Shown: piece after piece, positions 50,151 to 61,798 of the stretch
Position numbering within the stretch: position 1 is the stretch's first letter
Layout: each line of letters opens with the position of its first letter
NCBI GenBank assembly: GCA_964036665.1
Contig: OZ038533.1
Span: 20,518,575-20,582,574 of the forward strand
Source: Gordius sp. MW1
Lineage: Eukaryota; Nematomorpha; Gordioida; Gordea; Gordiidae
DNA length: 64,000 nt
Direction of reading: 5' to 3'
Notes under the pieces: model-generated
Databases searched by the model: none
Told to the model about the DNA's origin: nothing
The model's input: the letters and a program-made list of their open reading frames with translations, nothing else
Translations under genes and position numbers: made by a program

Positions 50151-51029
50151 TCATTGGGAATTGTGTTGTTGTTTATCTACTCTACTACTACTATTACCAA
50201 AACAACAACACGCATTTAATTCCTATTGTTGAAGAGAAGGGAGGGCGCCATCAAGTCTGGTGTAATTTGTCAATGTAAAAGATAGAGATAATTAATTTTG
50301 TATATAATTTAAAAAGTAAAAATGCTAGGATAAAAAAATTGTGAACACATTCCTCTCCCCTACATCTACGTATTAAATCTATTAAATAAATTTTTTACCG
50401 ACTAATTTGCAAGTTATTGCCGTTTGAAAAACGCTAAAATCGCGTTTTTGGCAACTTTGACAGATAATATCTAAAAAACTTGACGTATAGGGCAAAAAAT
50501 AAAAACATATTTGTGTTCACCGTGAAAAACTCTACCAAAATCTGCAAACAGTTTGCCGGTTGATTTTTCTTGTTGAACCGTGTAATTATACCAGTAAAAT
50601 TTGTGATAAAATTAAACACAAAAATTTTGGTGCATTTTAACTAAGTTATTTAACTTACTTATAAAAGAATATGCGAAGCTATAATTTTAAATTATAAACG
50701 AAAATCTATAGCTATAGCAAATATAATAAAAAATGTTTTTAAGTCAATTTCAGAGCTAGATTAAGGAATGAATGCTACAGGACATACAAATATTTGAGTA
50801 AAGACAATCTGCAATTAATTTATATATTTATTTAAAATCATATTTATATAATTGCTGACCTTTAAGGACCTTTGTAATTCCATGACCGTTTATATAATCT
50901 GCCCGTTCAAGCCCGTTTATACAATGTCAGGCCCGTTCAAGCCTTTTAAAAAAATCTAATGCCCGCTCGAGCCCGTTTCATTAATTGTTAAGCCCTTCCA
51001 GGCCCGGTCCGTTAAAATTTTGATGATAT
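50151..51029. repeat. Palindromic ACAACAACA stretch and CCCGTTCAAG repeats
   Basis: At 50150-50215 GTGTTGTTGTTT and AAAACAACAACAC form an inverted pair about 30 bases apart. At 50900-51015 GCCCGTTCAAGCCCGTTTA recurs four or five times in degenerate form, a small tandem array related to CGGGTT-rich stretches at about 54530 and 61880. Confidence 0.45.
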
Positions 51030-51200
51030 GGAGGTAACGGGAAAGAGAGGAAGAGGACGACCTTGTGTCACTTGGAAAGGGCAAGTCGATAATGATAAAA
51101 GATATTAGTTCAAGACATGGCACTTTCTCTATCAAGATGGAAGAAACTCATCAAAACAAATCCCACGACTTTGGTACCAAATACTTAATAAGAAGAAGAA
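51030..51200 (+). pseudogene. LINE 3'-end relic with GAA tail
   Basis: VTGKRGRGRPCVTWKGQ-like coding (GGGAAAGAGAGGAAGAGGAC) is followed by a degenerate RWK-like segment, and then AGAAGAAGAAGAG at 51191. GKRGRGRP plus a short triplet tail is typical of RTE/CR1-like LINE 3' ends. It may belong to the same element as 49640-50150, with the middle lost. Confidence 0.5.
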
Positions 51201-52201
51201 GAGGGGGGATATTTAAATGAACGGAATTTGTTGATATCCCAGTCGCAAGAAAGGACTTGGCAAAGTTCCACTTAAGATTAGAATTTTGTGATCATGATAC
51301 TTATAAAAATAAAGAAAAACTTGAAATTTTGGCAATTTGTATGACAACATCTTTTATTTGTTTAAGATTAACTATTTGAAGGTATTATTTATTTTATTAC
51401 ATTGCAGACTTGTTAAGGAGCGCGCACGTTACGTGCTGCGCGCACTTTTTTATAACGAAGAGCTAGTGCGGGTGCGCAATTGCGCTCCTGTTTTGCGCAC
51501 ATTAAGAGTTTTACAATTTATTAATTTATTCTAAATTGTATTATATCGCATAGTTCACAAATAAATTTCTACTGATTTACTATATATAACATACATCTAT
51601 GTTCCTGGAGAAGATAACAAGGCGGGAAATTGGTTACTATCGATAGACAATAAAAATAATCTAACCGCGATATTTCACATTATTCACTTATATACTTTTA
51701 TACAAATATTTAAATAATGATAATGTAGGTAATTCAGCGTTTTTTGGAATATTGTCAATTCGCGGTACTATCTTATTATTTAACACTTTTAAACCTATCT
51801 TTGCTATCGTAAGTTTAATCACATATAATGATCTAATTACAATTAATTTTCATTAAAATATATTAAATTAGTTAATTAATTTTAATTTGTATCATTGTAT
51901 TGGTTGTCATAGTACTCCTTATCCAATTTTTTACTCTTATCTTTTCTCACTGCTTATATATAACACTTTAATATGATAGTGAGTCCTGGAAATAGAAGAA
52001 TCAAGCATAAATGTAGCAAGCACATCATGCATGAAAATTTTTCCATTTCCAAAATATGCTAATATGGTTAAATTTAAAGATAATCAGCATAATACGCTTA
52101 ATTTTGAGGTGTAATGTCTTTTATACAATGCCAAACTCAAGACTTCTTCTAGATCTTGTTTCAATTTGACTAGGCATCTAAAGGTAATCTTGTTACTTGT
52201 T

Positions 52202-53886
52202 TTAATTGCTATGCAGTTTATGGGCTCGTTTTTTGTTGTCCGTCCGTCCGTCCGTTGTCCGTCCGTCCGTCCCTATCTATTTGCATTGGGTATATTAGGT
52301 TATCGATTTTTTAAATTAATGCATGAGAAAGAGGGCCCCACCCCTCATCTCTATCTCCCTCGCTTTCGGGCGGGGTCGGGTTTTAATTGCTATGTTAAAT
52401 TAATGCATAAGTATATCTATTCGTTTTTGAATTGGTTAACATTGATATTAATTGCTATAATTACCCTATGCCCTCCACTACAAGGGCCTATGCCTCTACT
52501 GATATGGGTCCCTGTGCCCCTACAAAAGCCTATGCCTTTATTAATGTGGGTTCGAACCCCGGCGAACGTTTTGAATTGCTGGTTCGATTCCCGGAGAGGG
52601 CAAAATTTTTTTTTATTTTTTATATTAAATTAATATATTTTTCCTGTTACTACCATTGATAATATGACTTTTTGGCCGTCCGCTTGTTCTATTATTGTTT
52701 CATTTTATTATATAATAAACATAAATAAAAGTTGTTTACTTTTAATTGCTATGCAATTTAACTAGTTTTTGGGTTAGAATCCCGGAGTTTTTTTTGACTC
52801 TTATGATTGTTCTTGTTACTATCATTGATAATAAGACTTTTTGGCCGTCCGCTGGCTGCTGACCAATGAAAAAAATGACATTGGCCAAAATGTGAATCCG
52901 AGTTTATTTTTTCGTTTTTTTTTGACTATTATGATTGTTCCTGTTACTACCATTGCTATTATGACTTTTTGGCCGTCCGCTGGCTCCTGACCGATGGAAA
53001 AAATGACCATTGGCCAAAATGTGAATCGAAATTGTTTTTTTCGTTTTTTTTTACTATTATGATTGTTCCTGTTCCTACCATTGCTATTATGACTTTTTGG
53101 TCGTCCGCTGGCTGCTGACCAATGGAATAAAATGACCTTTGGCCAAAATGTGATTCGAAATTTTTTTTTTCGTTTTTTTGACTATTATGAATTTATATCC
53201 ACTTTTACCGTGTCCTGGCTGCTGACCAATAGAAAAAAATGACCATAAGCCAAAATGTGATTCGGAAATTTTTTTTTCGTTTTTTTTACTCTTAAGAATT
53301 TATATCCATTTTTACCGTGTGCTGGCTGCTGACCAATGGGAAAAAATGACCATTGGCCAAAGTGAGCATCAAATTTTTTTTCCCATTTTTTTGGCTATCA
53401 TTGACTTATAGAGTATCTGTTAGTACTGACCAACAGAGAAAAAATGACCATTCGCCAAATTTTTGATTTTTTTAATTAAAAATTGTTCAAATTCAACAAA
53501 AATTTCTACCAACAATTCTGCAAGTTCTTAGCATTGTGATGTTTTATAATATAATGTTTGTTAGACCCATAATCACTAAAGGCCGTAAAAACTAATGTAA
53601 TACGCAACTTGATGCAAACACTAATAACCCTAACCCTTGCCTATATTACATTTTGCCTATATTACATTTTGCCTATAAATGGAAAATTTGTATAAATAAT
53701 TAATTAATTATTAGGGATTTAATACCCCCCTATAGGCATTCTCGCCCCTTCCTACCTTTCTCGCCCATAAATTGCATAGCAAATATGATACATTTATACG
53801 AAGTAAAGATGAGTCGTCCCCCCTTCCCTTCCCCCCTTCCCTTCTCCCCTCCCCCTTCCCACTAGGGCCGAAGGCCCTCGTGTCTT
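52202..53886 (+). mobile_element. HINE-type element, copy 4 (longest), inside a hAT remnant
   Basis: The 5' end AATTGCTATGCAGTTTATGG is followed by a long GTCC/GTTGTCC run (52238-52273). B-box-like motifs GGGTTCGAACCCCGG and GGTTCGATTCCCGG lie at about 52547 and 52580. Core units of about 115-130 bp repeat at about 52665, 52845, 52975, 53103, 53208, 53323 and 53425. The inverse subterminal repeat is at about 53765, followed by a pyrimidine-rich CCCCTTCCC tract, and it ends with the hairpin AGGGCCGAAGGCCCT. A partial second 5' end (AATTGCTATGCAATTTAACT) occurs at 52743, suggesting nesting or internal duplication. Confidence 0.72.
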
Positions 53887-54664
53887 AATACGTAGGTAAA
53901 TGGTAACCCAACCAAACCCTTCGCAGGCAAATTTAAATTGTCATTTTATAATCTTTTGAAACTCCGTATCCCAGCTCCAGGGGCTACAGTTTCGTTAATA
54001 GAAGTACCCATTAATTAGGCAAAATTTTGGTAATGATTTATGGGAAAGAAAATTAATGCCTTTTCAGAATTTAAACCATAATTCTATAAAAAATGCGATA
54101 TTTTTTAGATTTAGAAGGTTAGGGGCAATCGACTTATCAAATTTTCCGAGTCTAATAAACGGCACGAAAGTATGTATATATAACATAACACGTTGTTAGA
54201 GTGAGAAGGATCGAAAAGGGAACAACACATGGTGAAGCAGGAGAGGGGGGAGCAGGAGGGAATGAATAAATTAGTGGCCTTGAGGACAGGCGTAAGTTAT
54301 CATATCATTTAATCTCGCATAACATGAAGCCTCGCCGCCAGCCCAACCCGTATAAATTAAATATGAAAGAATTTCATTATTTCATATAAAAGCTTAATTG
54401 CTGCTGAGTTAAAGATTGGCGATAAAAACCCTTATAGACCTGATCTAGGTCCTTATAGGCTTGCACGGGTGATCCGAAATCCGACACGAGGTCAGATTGA
54501 AAATTGAAAAATGCTGTTCGGTCGGGTTCGGGTTTAAACCCATTTTGGGTCGGGTTCGGGTTAAAAATTTTAAAATTCTTCGGGTTGAAAAAAGTGACTT
54601 TGCTGGCCCCTGGTCCTCTTAAGTGCCCTGAACTTTTTATTTAATAATTAAGTAAATAAAAAAT

Positions 54665-54931
54665 TTATAGAGATTTTATAATAGTAAATTACAAGAGCTT
54701 ACAAATGACAATAAGAAAAAAAATGACTTAGATAAATCTAACCAGAATATTTTAAACTTTACTAAAGAGGTAAGTCGGGAAGAAGCCTTGGTGAATTATG
54801 TCATCAACACAATTCAGCCTCTTTCAATTGTGGATAATCCATCCTTTAGAAAGCTACTAAGTGCTTTCTCAAAATCTCCTGTTGATGTCATGTGTCGACA
54901 GACATTGACATTCATTAGTTTTTTGCATTAG
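54665..54931 (+). pseudogene. hAT transposase fragment
   Basis: The open frame ends at TAG 54931 and reads EEALVNYVINTIQPLSIVDN then PSFRKLLSAFSKSP. This matches the hAT segment just after the BED finger (family pattern LV-I--D-QPFS-VED--FR-LL). No BED finger precedes it, and no catalytic or dimerisation region follows before the terminal repeats at 54990-55137. The fragment is about 85 residues of a protein usually 600 or longer. Confidence 0.72.
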
Positions 54932-54999
54932 ACAAAATAAACGTTATGCATGGAACATTACTCTATATTTTGTTTTGTTATAGTGCAATTAAATTTTAT

Positions 55000-55137
55000 G
55001 TGCGGGTGCGAGTGCGCTCACCTTTAATACTGGTGCGAGTGCGCGCACCTTTGTTAAAACTGAAGCGAGTGCGCGCCCCGGATTTTCCTTAATGTGCGAG
55101 TGCGGCACCGGTTTTTGAAGTGCGTTTAACAACTCTG
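55000..55137. repeat. hAT right terminal and subterminal repeats
   Basis: Several copies of GTGCGAGTGCGC or close variants (about 55007, 55034, 55065, 55095) precede the terminal TTTAACAACTCTG. Such clusters are transposase-binding subterminal repeats in hAT elements. Confidence 0.6.
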
Positions 55138-58100
55138 ATATTTTGTTGTAATTCGCTGTAATGTGTCAACAGACAAGCTTAAGTTAACTACTGTTTGGAG
55201 ATAAAAAATACTTGTATATTACATAATCATTTTAAATGAAATTGTTAAAGTCTACTATTTATTAATTTGTCTCGTAGATATTTAAACTTCATTTGATAAA
55301 TGTTATTTTAATATGCAAAAATGAAATTTGGTGAAACTGGAACTTGACTCTATTGAGTCTCGGAACTAGGGGAAGTGTTTTTATCCCGGAAAATGAGAGT
55401 ACTGGGGATTGGCGGGTAGTTTGTGCTATTTATTTAATGGACCTTGAACTTCAATTCTGCACTTATTGGCTCTGGGGATAATTATTGTTATAGTCTGGGA
55501 ATTGTTTTATTGGTACGGTTATTCACTCAATCTGTTATACTCCAAATAATTTATTTATTGTTCAACTTTCTCTCCAAATAACAATGATAGATATATATAA
55601 CAATGTAACAACGAAACGAATTACGGCACAATGATAATATCGCGGGAATATAATTTATAGCTCAAGGGGGGGGGGGGAACTTTGTGGAGACACGTTCGAA
55701 AACCAACGTTCTGGGGAATAACGATTTTTATGGGGCTTTTATAGGTTCGATTTTCTTGGCTTGTATTTTTATCCTTGAAACTTCTTTACTTTTTCAACCA
55801 TTTTTCAGTGCCAACTTTTGATGGATGGCCCTTCACTTCCAAGGATCTTGGAATCTTCGGCTGACAGTTCTAGTTCTCCGCAACGTTTCTTGGGCCAATT
55901 TGTTATTTACTAACCAGTTCTGTTGTATCCTTGCTTTTCCCCGCTACTTTTCTCGAGCCAAGTCGTGATTTATAGCCTTGTGCTGTATCCTTGCTCTATT
56001 TCTCTACCAACCCAATCTTCGGTAACCTTCCTCCGTCCTTAGCCCGCTTTTCGAAGTCAATTAACGATCTAGAGCCCACCATTCCTAATATGGAGTGGTT
56101 CCCTTTTTGAGAGTTTCTCATGGATACATGACAGACTCGTTCCTCTTTAAAAAGAAAAAGTAATTTCATTTTAAACTAGTCTCTTTTTTAAGATGAAGAA
56201 CTATAAACTGATTCCAGCACTTTTTGGAAAACTTTCTATACATATAGCTATCTAAATATAATTTTCCAAAAACATCGTGTTATTTATGGATTTAGGGTAT
56301 GCCTGTCCAATTCCACAAGGAAGAAAGATGATTAAATTAGCCAGGGCATAAATGCATTAAGTAAGGGAGCATAATTAGTTGAAGGAAGAATTTTTCATTG
56401 GTAGAGGGGTAGAAAAGTATGTGCACCTTTAGATCCATGGAAAATTAGCAACATTATTGGTAGTTAGTAAACACAAAGTTAAACCTTTAAAATTCTCTCG
56501 CTATACACCACTAAGTATTGGATGGGAGTAGGTCAAGGCAATTGATATAAATGGGCCAAGCCTGCCGAAGATCACTTCTGGGTTATCCTTCTCCATTCCC
56601 GTCTCGAAAAAGGCTCTTAGCGCTGGGAGTGTTTAAAGCACTTAAGGTCTTTATTACGCTTGACCAACAGTGATAATATTTAACTAAGTAATTAATGCTA
56701 AAGCTACTCCAAACTAACACCAAATGTAGCTTAGAGCCATAAAAAATTGGGGTAAGCAATCATGTTGGTTAGAGAAATATATTTGACGAATCATTTTTCT
56801 ATTTTTGATAAGTTCATTTATACGTCTCATCTAATAGTTTATTTATATTCTAATATCAAAGATCTTGTATTTCGATAAAAGTTAATAAATATTATTGAAA
56901 TATAATATTATTTTTTGGGCACATTAAAAATCATATCTATTATGCAATGTAGCTATATTGTAAAAATAAATGTTTTCTGATTCATTCAATATGCTTATTT
57001 TGATGATGTAATTTGCAAGTTACTCTTAAATATTCGTTTTGCACAACTGTAAAATACATAATTTGTTTACGAATTTGTTTACCAACAACATTTTTTGCTT
57101 GTAAAACCTGTAACCAACTTGAACACTCAAGACGGGATATTGTTTTTATTAATGCAATATTTGGTAACCATAAAAAGTCGAATATACAATATTTGCATAA
57201 ATTGCTCGCTACCAGTACTTTTAGCGCATTTCTTTGATTATATATTTTAGTGGATTCTTGCATTTAAATTCTGGTCATGCACGCAAACTCATTCAGCATT
57301 ATATCCATTCACAATGCATGAGTAAGAATGAACATTGGGTTTAATATCCTCGTAATTTGGATATCGGAAAAACTTAAAACAAGGCATATGGTCGGAAATA
57401 ATGCTCATAAATTAAAAAAAAATATTATTATTTATAAAGTTTAGGTTGAGACATTTATTGTCATACTTTGTAATATGTCAAAATAAACATCCCTTTTTAA
57501 TGTGCAATTTAAATATTAAGATATTGGTAAATCTTATTGAATTAAGGAATTGAAAGATGTAAACAGGTAGACTTTTTTAAGAAATATTTTAAAAATATTC
57601 TTTACTAGGGATCATCTGATGCTTAGTAGTAAGTAAAAGAATATTCCAAGATTTATGTAAAATAATTATTTTTGTCAATGGAGTATAGGTGTGTTATTTT
57701 TATTATTGTAAAAACAAAATTTCATCGTTCTAATTGATTACATCTATACGATTATTTTAAGGTAATCGTCATTACTTATTTCTCTAGAGTTAATAGACCA
57801 TCGTGATTAATGCATATTCCTAATTATGTGTGTAATGTCAATCTCATATTATCTAAGATATTTATTAATAATGTAGTCACTCATTTTTATTAATTTTTTA
57901 TCTCACTCTCTATCTTTCACTCTAATTTAATAAAAAGTCGTAATAAGAAAATGATTTGGACGGGGAAATGTTACTTCTGTAGTCCTTCTATTAGGGGGAA
58001 TTTTTTGATACAACTTAGGAGCGAGATTCTCATTGTTAAGCACAACAAAAACTTTTATTACAGACACACACACAAACTAACAAACACTATGTATTAATGG

Positions 58101-59724
58101 ATTTATGCTTCTTTGTCGTCTTTCTTCCATTAACTTTTAATTAATTAGTCCTGAAACCTACAAATGGATTTGAAGTCCATTTGAGAACACACGTTGGATG
58201 GCCTTCTCTATTGTCCTACTTTTTTATAATTGAAATATATATGCTAGAGATTTTGTGAGATTGGTAGCCCCGGTTGAAAGGTACATTTTAGATTATACTA
58301 CTGTCAACCGTTAAATAAGAATAATTATTGACAAAGGTGCATTAACTAATTTGATTTATTAAGTTTGCTACCTCTATTATGATAAAATCGTGTTCAAAAG
58401 CATGCTTTATCCTTTAAAATAAGCTGCAGCAATAAATTTCAAGACTTGACACTCGTGTGTAAGCGCTAAATAAATTATACACTAATATAACATAATATGT
58501 CCTGCCAGGCATTGTGGGTAGCATTGCCATTAAAATAAGCACAAAGTAGCCAATGTCCAGGGGTAAGAAGACTAATGCCATAATCAATATGCATGAGGGA
58601 CATAGCATCCAGGTCACAAATCATTCTAAATGCCTCATACAATTCTGCACGGTTCAAATATCTAAGGCGTTTTCACTGTCCGCAAGCTTATAAAGAAAAA
58701 TCAATTACGGCTTAACTAAAGGCTACCAAAAGGATCACCTTACTTCCATATATTGCTTGTTGATTTGTATCTGCTAGAATGTAGAAAAAGATTTGAAATT
58801 TTGCTAATTCTATATAAAAATTAAGGCTTAATAAATGTAATTTCAAGTATATATGAATTAATACACTTGGTTAACTTCATATTTTCTCCTTAATCTTGTT
58901 ATATTTTTACTAAGGTATATATTAGGGTAGGTTATATTTTCATTTGTTTATTAACTATTATAAAGTTAGAAACGCAGCTCTATATAACATGTTATTAAAT
59001 TTGTTTGCTAAAAATTTAGATCTTATAATATTAACTAATTTTAAATTATTTCTTGGGTTTTTAAAGTAACTTTTATATAACTATTTCATGAATATAATCT
59101 TAACGTGCGCATAAAATTATAACAATTCTTTTCTATAAATTTTATATATAGTTTTTAAAAATACCGACCATAGTAAACAAAACACGAATTTTATTGGATC
59201 CATACACTTTTAACAATGTTAAAAACAACTTTTATATCTGTAAGTTATCATGCGTGGTATATATATATTATCACATTTTGAAGAACCATAGCATGTTAGA
59301 CGCTATTTGAGATGTTAGATATAAAATTATTTATATTTTACATAATGTGAGCCCTCAAGCAATGTTTCTATCAAATATGTGTGCTGCGAAACAATGAGGT
59401 GCTAATTAGTATCTGGACTTGGATTAGATATAGTTTGTATAAAAAAGGGTTTAACAAAGTAAAGTGGGTAGGTAGGTATATTATGAACTTTAATAAATAA
59501 CAAAACCGATCGGTAAATACAAATTAATACTTAAAAGTAAGATATTTGCCCTATGAATGAATGACTAGGTGGTTAGGAGATCATTGAGCATCCATTGATT
59601 TAGGATTTTTATGTTTGTGACTAGCATAATACTGATTGATTCATATAAAAAGTTACCACACATTTTATTCCTACTGGCTCGATAAAGAGGCGCCGTTTGG
59701 GATGTAGTTGATATGTATTTATGC
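55138..59724. other. 4.6 kb with no gene recognised
   Basis: AT-rich throughout. A less AT-rich part (55360-56110) has a G-run at 55670 but no coding motif. ORFs at 56982-57263 and 58414-58657 lack known domains. The likely 3' UTR of the zinc-finger gene is at 59650-59724. Confidence 0.45.
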
Positions 59725-61761
59725 TTAATCTCCATTCGTTTTCCTCATTTCCGACCTTATATCGCGGACTTTGGGGTTAGAGAGACTGGACATCTCATAC
59801 ATGGAAGGAAGGTGGGAGGTGAGGTAACTTTCCTCCTTCAAATCTACGGCATTTTGTTTATTAGGAGTGTTCGTGGGCGACGTTAACCAAGGCGCACCCA
59901 ATAAACTAGGCTGAAAATTGGGAACACCATTCCTCACTTCTTGACAGGGTCCGCATGTTAGAGGGGCAAAGGGAGTTGCTCTTGGGGCAACTTCACCCAC
60001 ACTCTTGTTTGTGAGGTTAAAAGGGGCAATATTCGGTGATGAGGGTAACAACTCGTCTCCTATCTTACGAGGTCGCCCTCGTTTTTTGCCCGAGCTAGTA
60101 GAACGCCTCATGCAAGGCAACTTATTCTCGTGGTCGATGTAGCCTTTTAGGGAGTGAAACGTTTGCCCGCACAACTCGCACCTCAAAGTTATACCCTTCC
60201 TCAACTTCTCCAACAACTCTTTCCTGTGACTCGTGTAGTTATTTTGCTTAGTGAATCGCCCACACTTGTCCCGTTCCAAGCGCCAATCGTTGAAGAATTG
60301 AATTTTGCTACCACGCTTCTTGGTAGTTTTGGCACAGTTGGGGTCCGAATTGTCAGCGATATCACAAGGTGCGCCCCCTTTAGCTTGTTTGAGTGACATC
60401 TCCCCTAGGTGACTATTATGTTTATTTTTAAGCTGCCCCGGTCCAAAATTGTACGGGAGTTGCTTGTGGTGGTGGTTGTGAGATGGTTCGTATTGGTGAG
60501 ATTTTTTGAGCCAGCTACCGTTGCTACCATGCATCATTTGACCGGGATGCATGGTGGGTATGAGATAAGGAGACACCCTGGGTAAAAAGCCGTGTTGATT
60601 GTAGTGCAGCATGTTGAGGAAATAGTATTGGTATGGGTCTTTGTACATTAACGCTGCTTGGCTATTGAAACCATTGTTGAGGGCGCTGTACTCTGTCGGT
60701 GTTAGGGCGTTGAACAAATAATTGTTGAGAGGGTGGTGGGGATATGGGTTGGGAAAATGTTTAAACATATTGAAAGCGCCGAAATTGTTGTAGTTGGCTG
60801 TCGGCTGGATGACATTCAATGCTTTTTTCATGCTCTGGGCCTCAACGTTGTTGCAAGTTGGCCATGTCGTTTGGCTGCTGGATTGTAAGGGTTCGTACAA
60901 GGTTTGGTCTAAATGATTCCTGTCCGACTTCAGGGCGTTCGAGGTTTGAAAATTTGAAATAATGCTTGAGTCACGAGAACCTGTCGAGTCCATTTCCCTT
61001 GCTGGGCTACCATTCAAGTCGTCACTCTTTTCTAAGATAGCATCTATGCTGTACTTGCAACGCGGGATCGAAACTTTCTCACTTTCCTTATCCGTAGGGC
61101 ATGAAGAATTTGGTAAGGTCTTACTTCTACCATGCTGTACCAATGGTAGGGTGTACCTACGCTTTCCACTTACACCATTGATGCCGGCGGACGTGTCCAA
61201 AAGACTGGCATTTTGTCTTAGCGACTCCTGCAGAGGGCAAAAGATGCCCGACAATCCTATCAACTTGTTAAGGGCGTACTCCGGCTTATCGGCAGACCCT
61301 TTGAAATCGCACAAACCATTACACAGGGCCCCGTCATTTTGCAGTGAAAAGTCGGGAAACACTTGCACACCATCTTGAACCACATAGGACTCTTCGCTCA
61401 GGCGTTTTATACTGTTCAACACTCTACCCTTCAGGATGTTAGGATCTTCTTTGTCCTCCGAGAACGAGTACAGCCTATCGGCCAAAGCCTTTGGCATACC
61501 CTTATAAAGTTGTAAATGGCCCTGCTCATCCTTTACCAAATTGAACTGCGTATCGTCAACAGCCCTTTTCTCCTTTTCTTCCTCCGTGCTCGGGGAAAAG
61601 GTATTTCTCGGAAACTTTTTGTAATTAATTGCCCCATAGTCATTGAATTTGGGGAAATAACTATGGGGAGGACTGCTTATATGGCATTTGTGAAGTATAG
61701 AGGGTACAGCGGTAGCATCGTTCGCAGGAGATTTTTTTGTCAGGGGCTCTAAAGGCGATTC
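59725..61761 (-). CDS. Unidentified zinc-finger and AT-hook protein, large last exon (5' part not found)
   Basis: This is an open frame of 679 codons including the stop, entered from a likely acceptor (ttaag before GAATCGCC) at 61762; earlier exons are not visible. I do not recognise the family. The first 400 or so residues are low-complexity, rich in Ser, Asn, Pro and His (for example PNPYPHHPLNNYLFNAL). Then comes a conserved-looking basic block, KIQFFNDWRLERDKCGRFTK, followed by one C2HC finger (CELC, 12 residues, His, five residues, Cys: CELCGQTFHSLKGYIDHENK then LPC). An AT-hook, GKKRGRPRKIGD, follows. The tail is Ser/Pro-rich. The combination suggests a nuclear DNA-binding or chromatin protein, but this is inference. 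Length, codon use and lack of stops argue strongly for a real host gene. AATAAA on the coding strand near 59664-59669 is a possible polyadenylation signal. The CDS has higher GC than its surroundings. Confidence 0.85.
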   Translation of the reverse strand, partial: ESPLEPLTKKSPANDATAVPSILHKCHISSPPHSYFPKFNDYGAINYKKFPRNTFSPSTEEEKEKRAVDDTQFNLVKDEQGHLQLYKGMPKALADRLYSFSEDKEDPNILKGRVLNSIKRLSEESYVVQDGVQVFPDFSLQNDGALCNGLCDFKGSADKPEYALNKLIGLSGIFCPLQESLRQNASLLDTSAGINGVSGKRRYTLPLVQHGRSKTLPNSSCPTDKESEKVSIPRCKYSIDAILEKSDDLNGSPAREMDSTGSRDSSIISNFQTSNALKSDRNHLDQTLYEPLQSSSQTTWPTCNNVEAQSMKKALNVIQPTANYNNFGAFNMFKHFPNPYPHHPLNNYLFNALTPTEYSALNNGFNSQAALMYKDPYQYYFLNMLHYNQHGFLPRVSPYLIPTMHPGQMMHGSNGSWLKKSHQYEPSHNHHHKQLPYNFGPGQLKNKHNSHLGEMSLKQAKGGAPCDIADNSDPNCAKTTKKRGSKIQFFNDWRLERDKCGRFTKQNNYTSHRKELLEKLRKGITLRCELCGQTFHSLKGYIDHENKLPCMRRSTSSGKKRGRPRKIGDELLPSSPNIAPFNLTNKSVGEVAPRATPFAPLTCGPCQEVRNGVPNFQPSLLGAPWLTSPTNTPNKQNAVDLKEESYLTSHLPSMYEMSSLSNPKVRDIRSEMRKTNGD

Positions 61762-61778
61762 CTTAACACATATACAAA

Positions 61779-61798
61779 TATATATATATATATATATA
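61779..61798. repeat. (TA)n microsatellite
   Basis: About ten TA repeats lie just upstream of the acceptor of the zinc-finger gene's last exon. Confidence 0.85.

Larger units (their letters stand above)
51405..55137 (+). mobile_element. hAT transposon remnant, possibly one element split by a nested HINE
   Basis: The right end reversed is CAGAGTTGTTAAACGCACTT with GTGCGAGTGCG-type subterminal repeats. A similar left end, CAGACTTGTTAAGGAGCGCG with CGCGCAC repeats, lies at 51405. The 8-bp flanks (TTACATTG and ATATTTTG) agree at only 5 positions, so joining them is a hypothesis. Between lie HINE copy 4 and a piece of hAT transposase. Without the HINE the element would be about 2 kb, which implies internal deletion. 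Confidence 0.45.

Noticed and set aside
56982-57263. Overlapping ORFs on both strands
   Set aside because: Mirror-image ORFs of about equal length in AT-rich DNA with no domain; likely chance.
58414-58657. Two overlapping minus ORFs with hydrophobic or aromatic residues
   Set aside because: Possible exon, but no family match, no partner exon, and both frames are equally open.
60154-61378. Plus-strand ORFs at 60154-60396 and 60962-61378
   Set aside because: Antisense shadows of the long zinc-finger exon.
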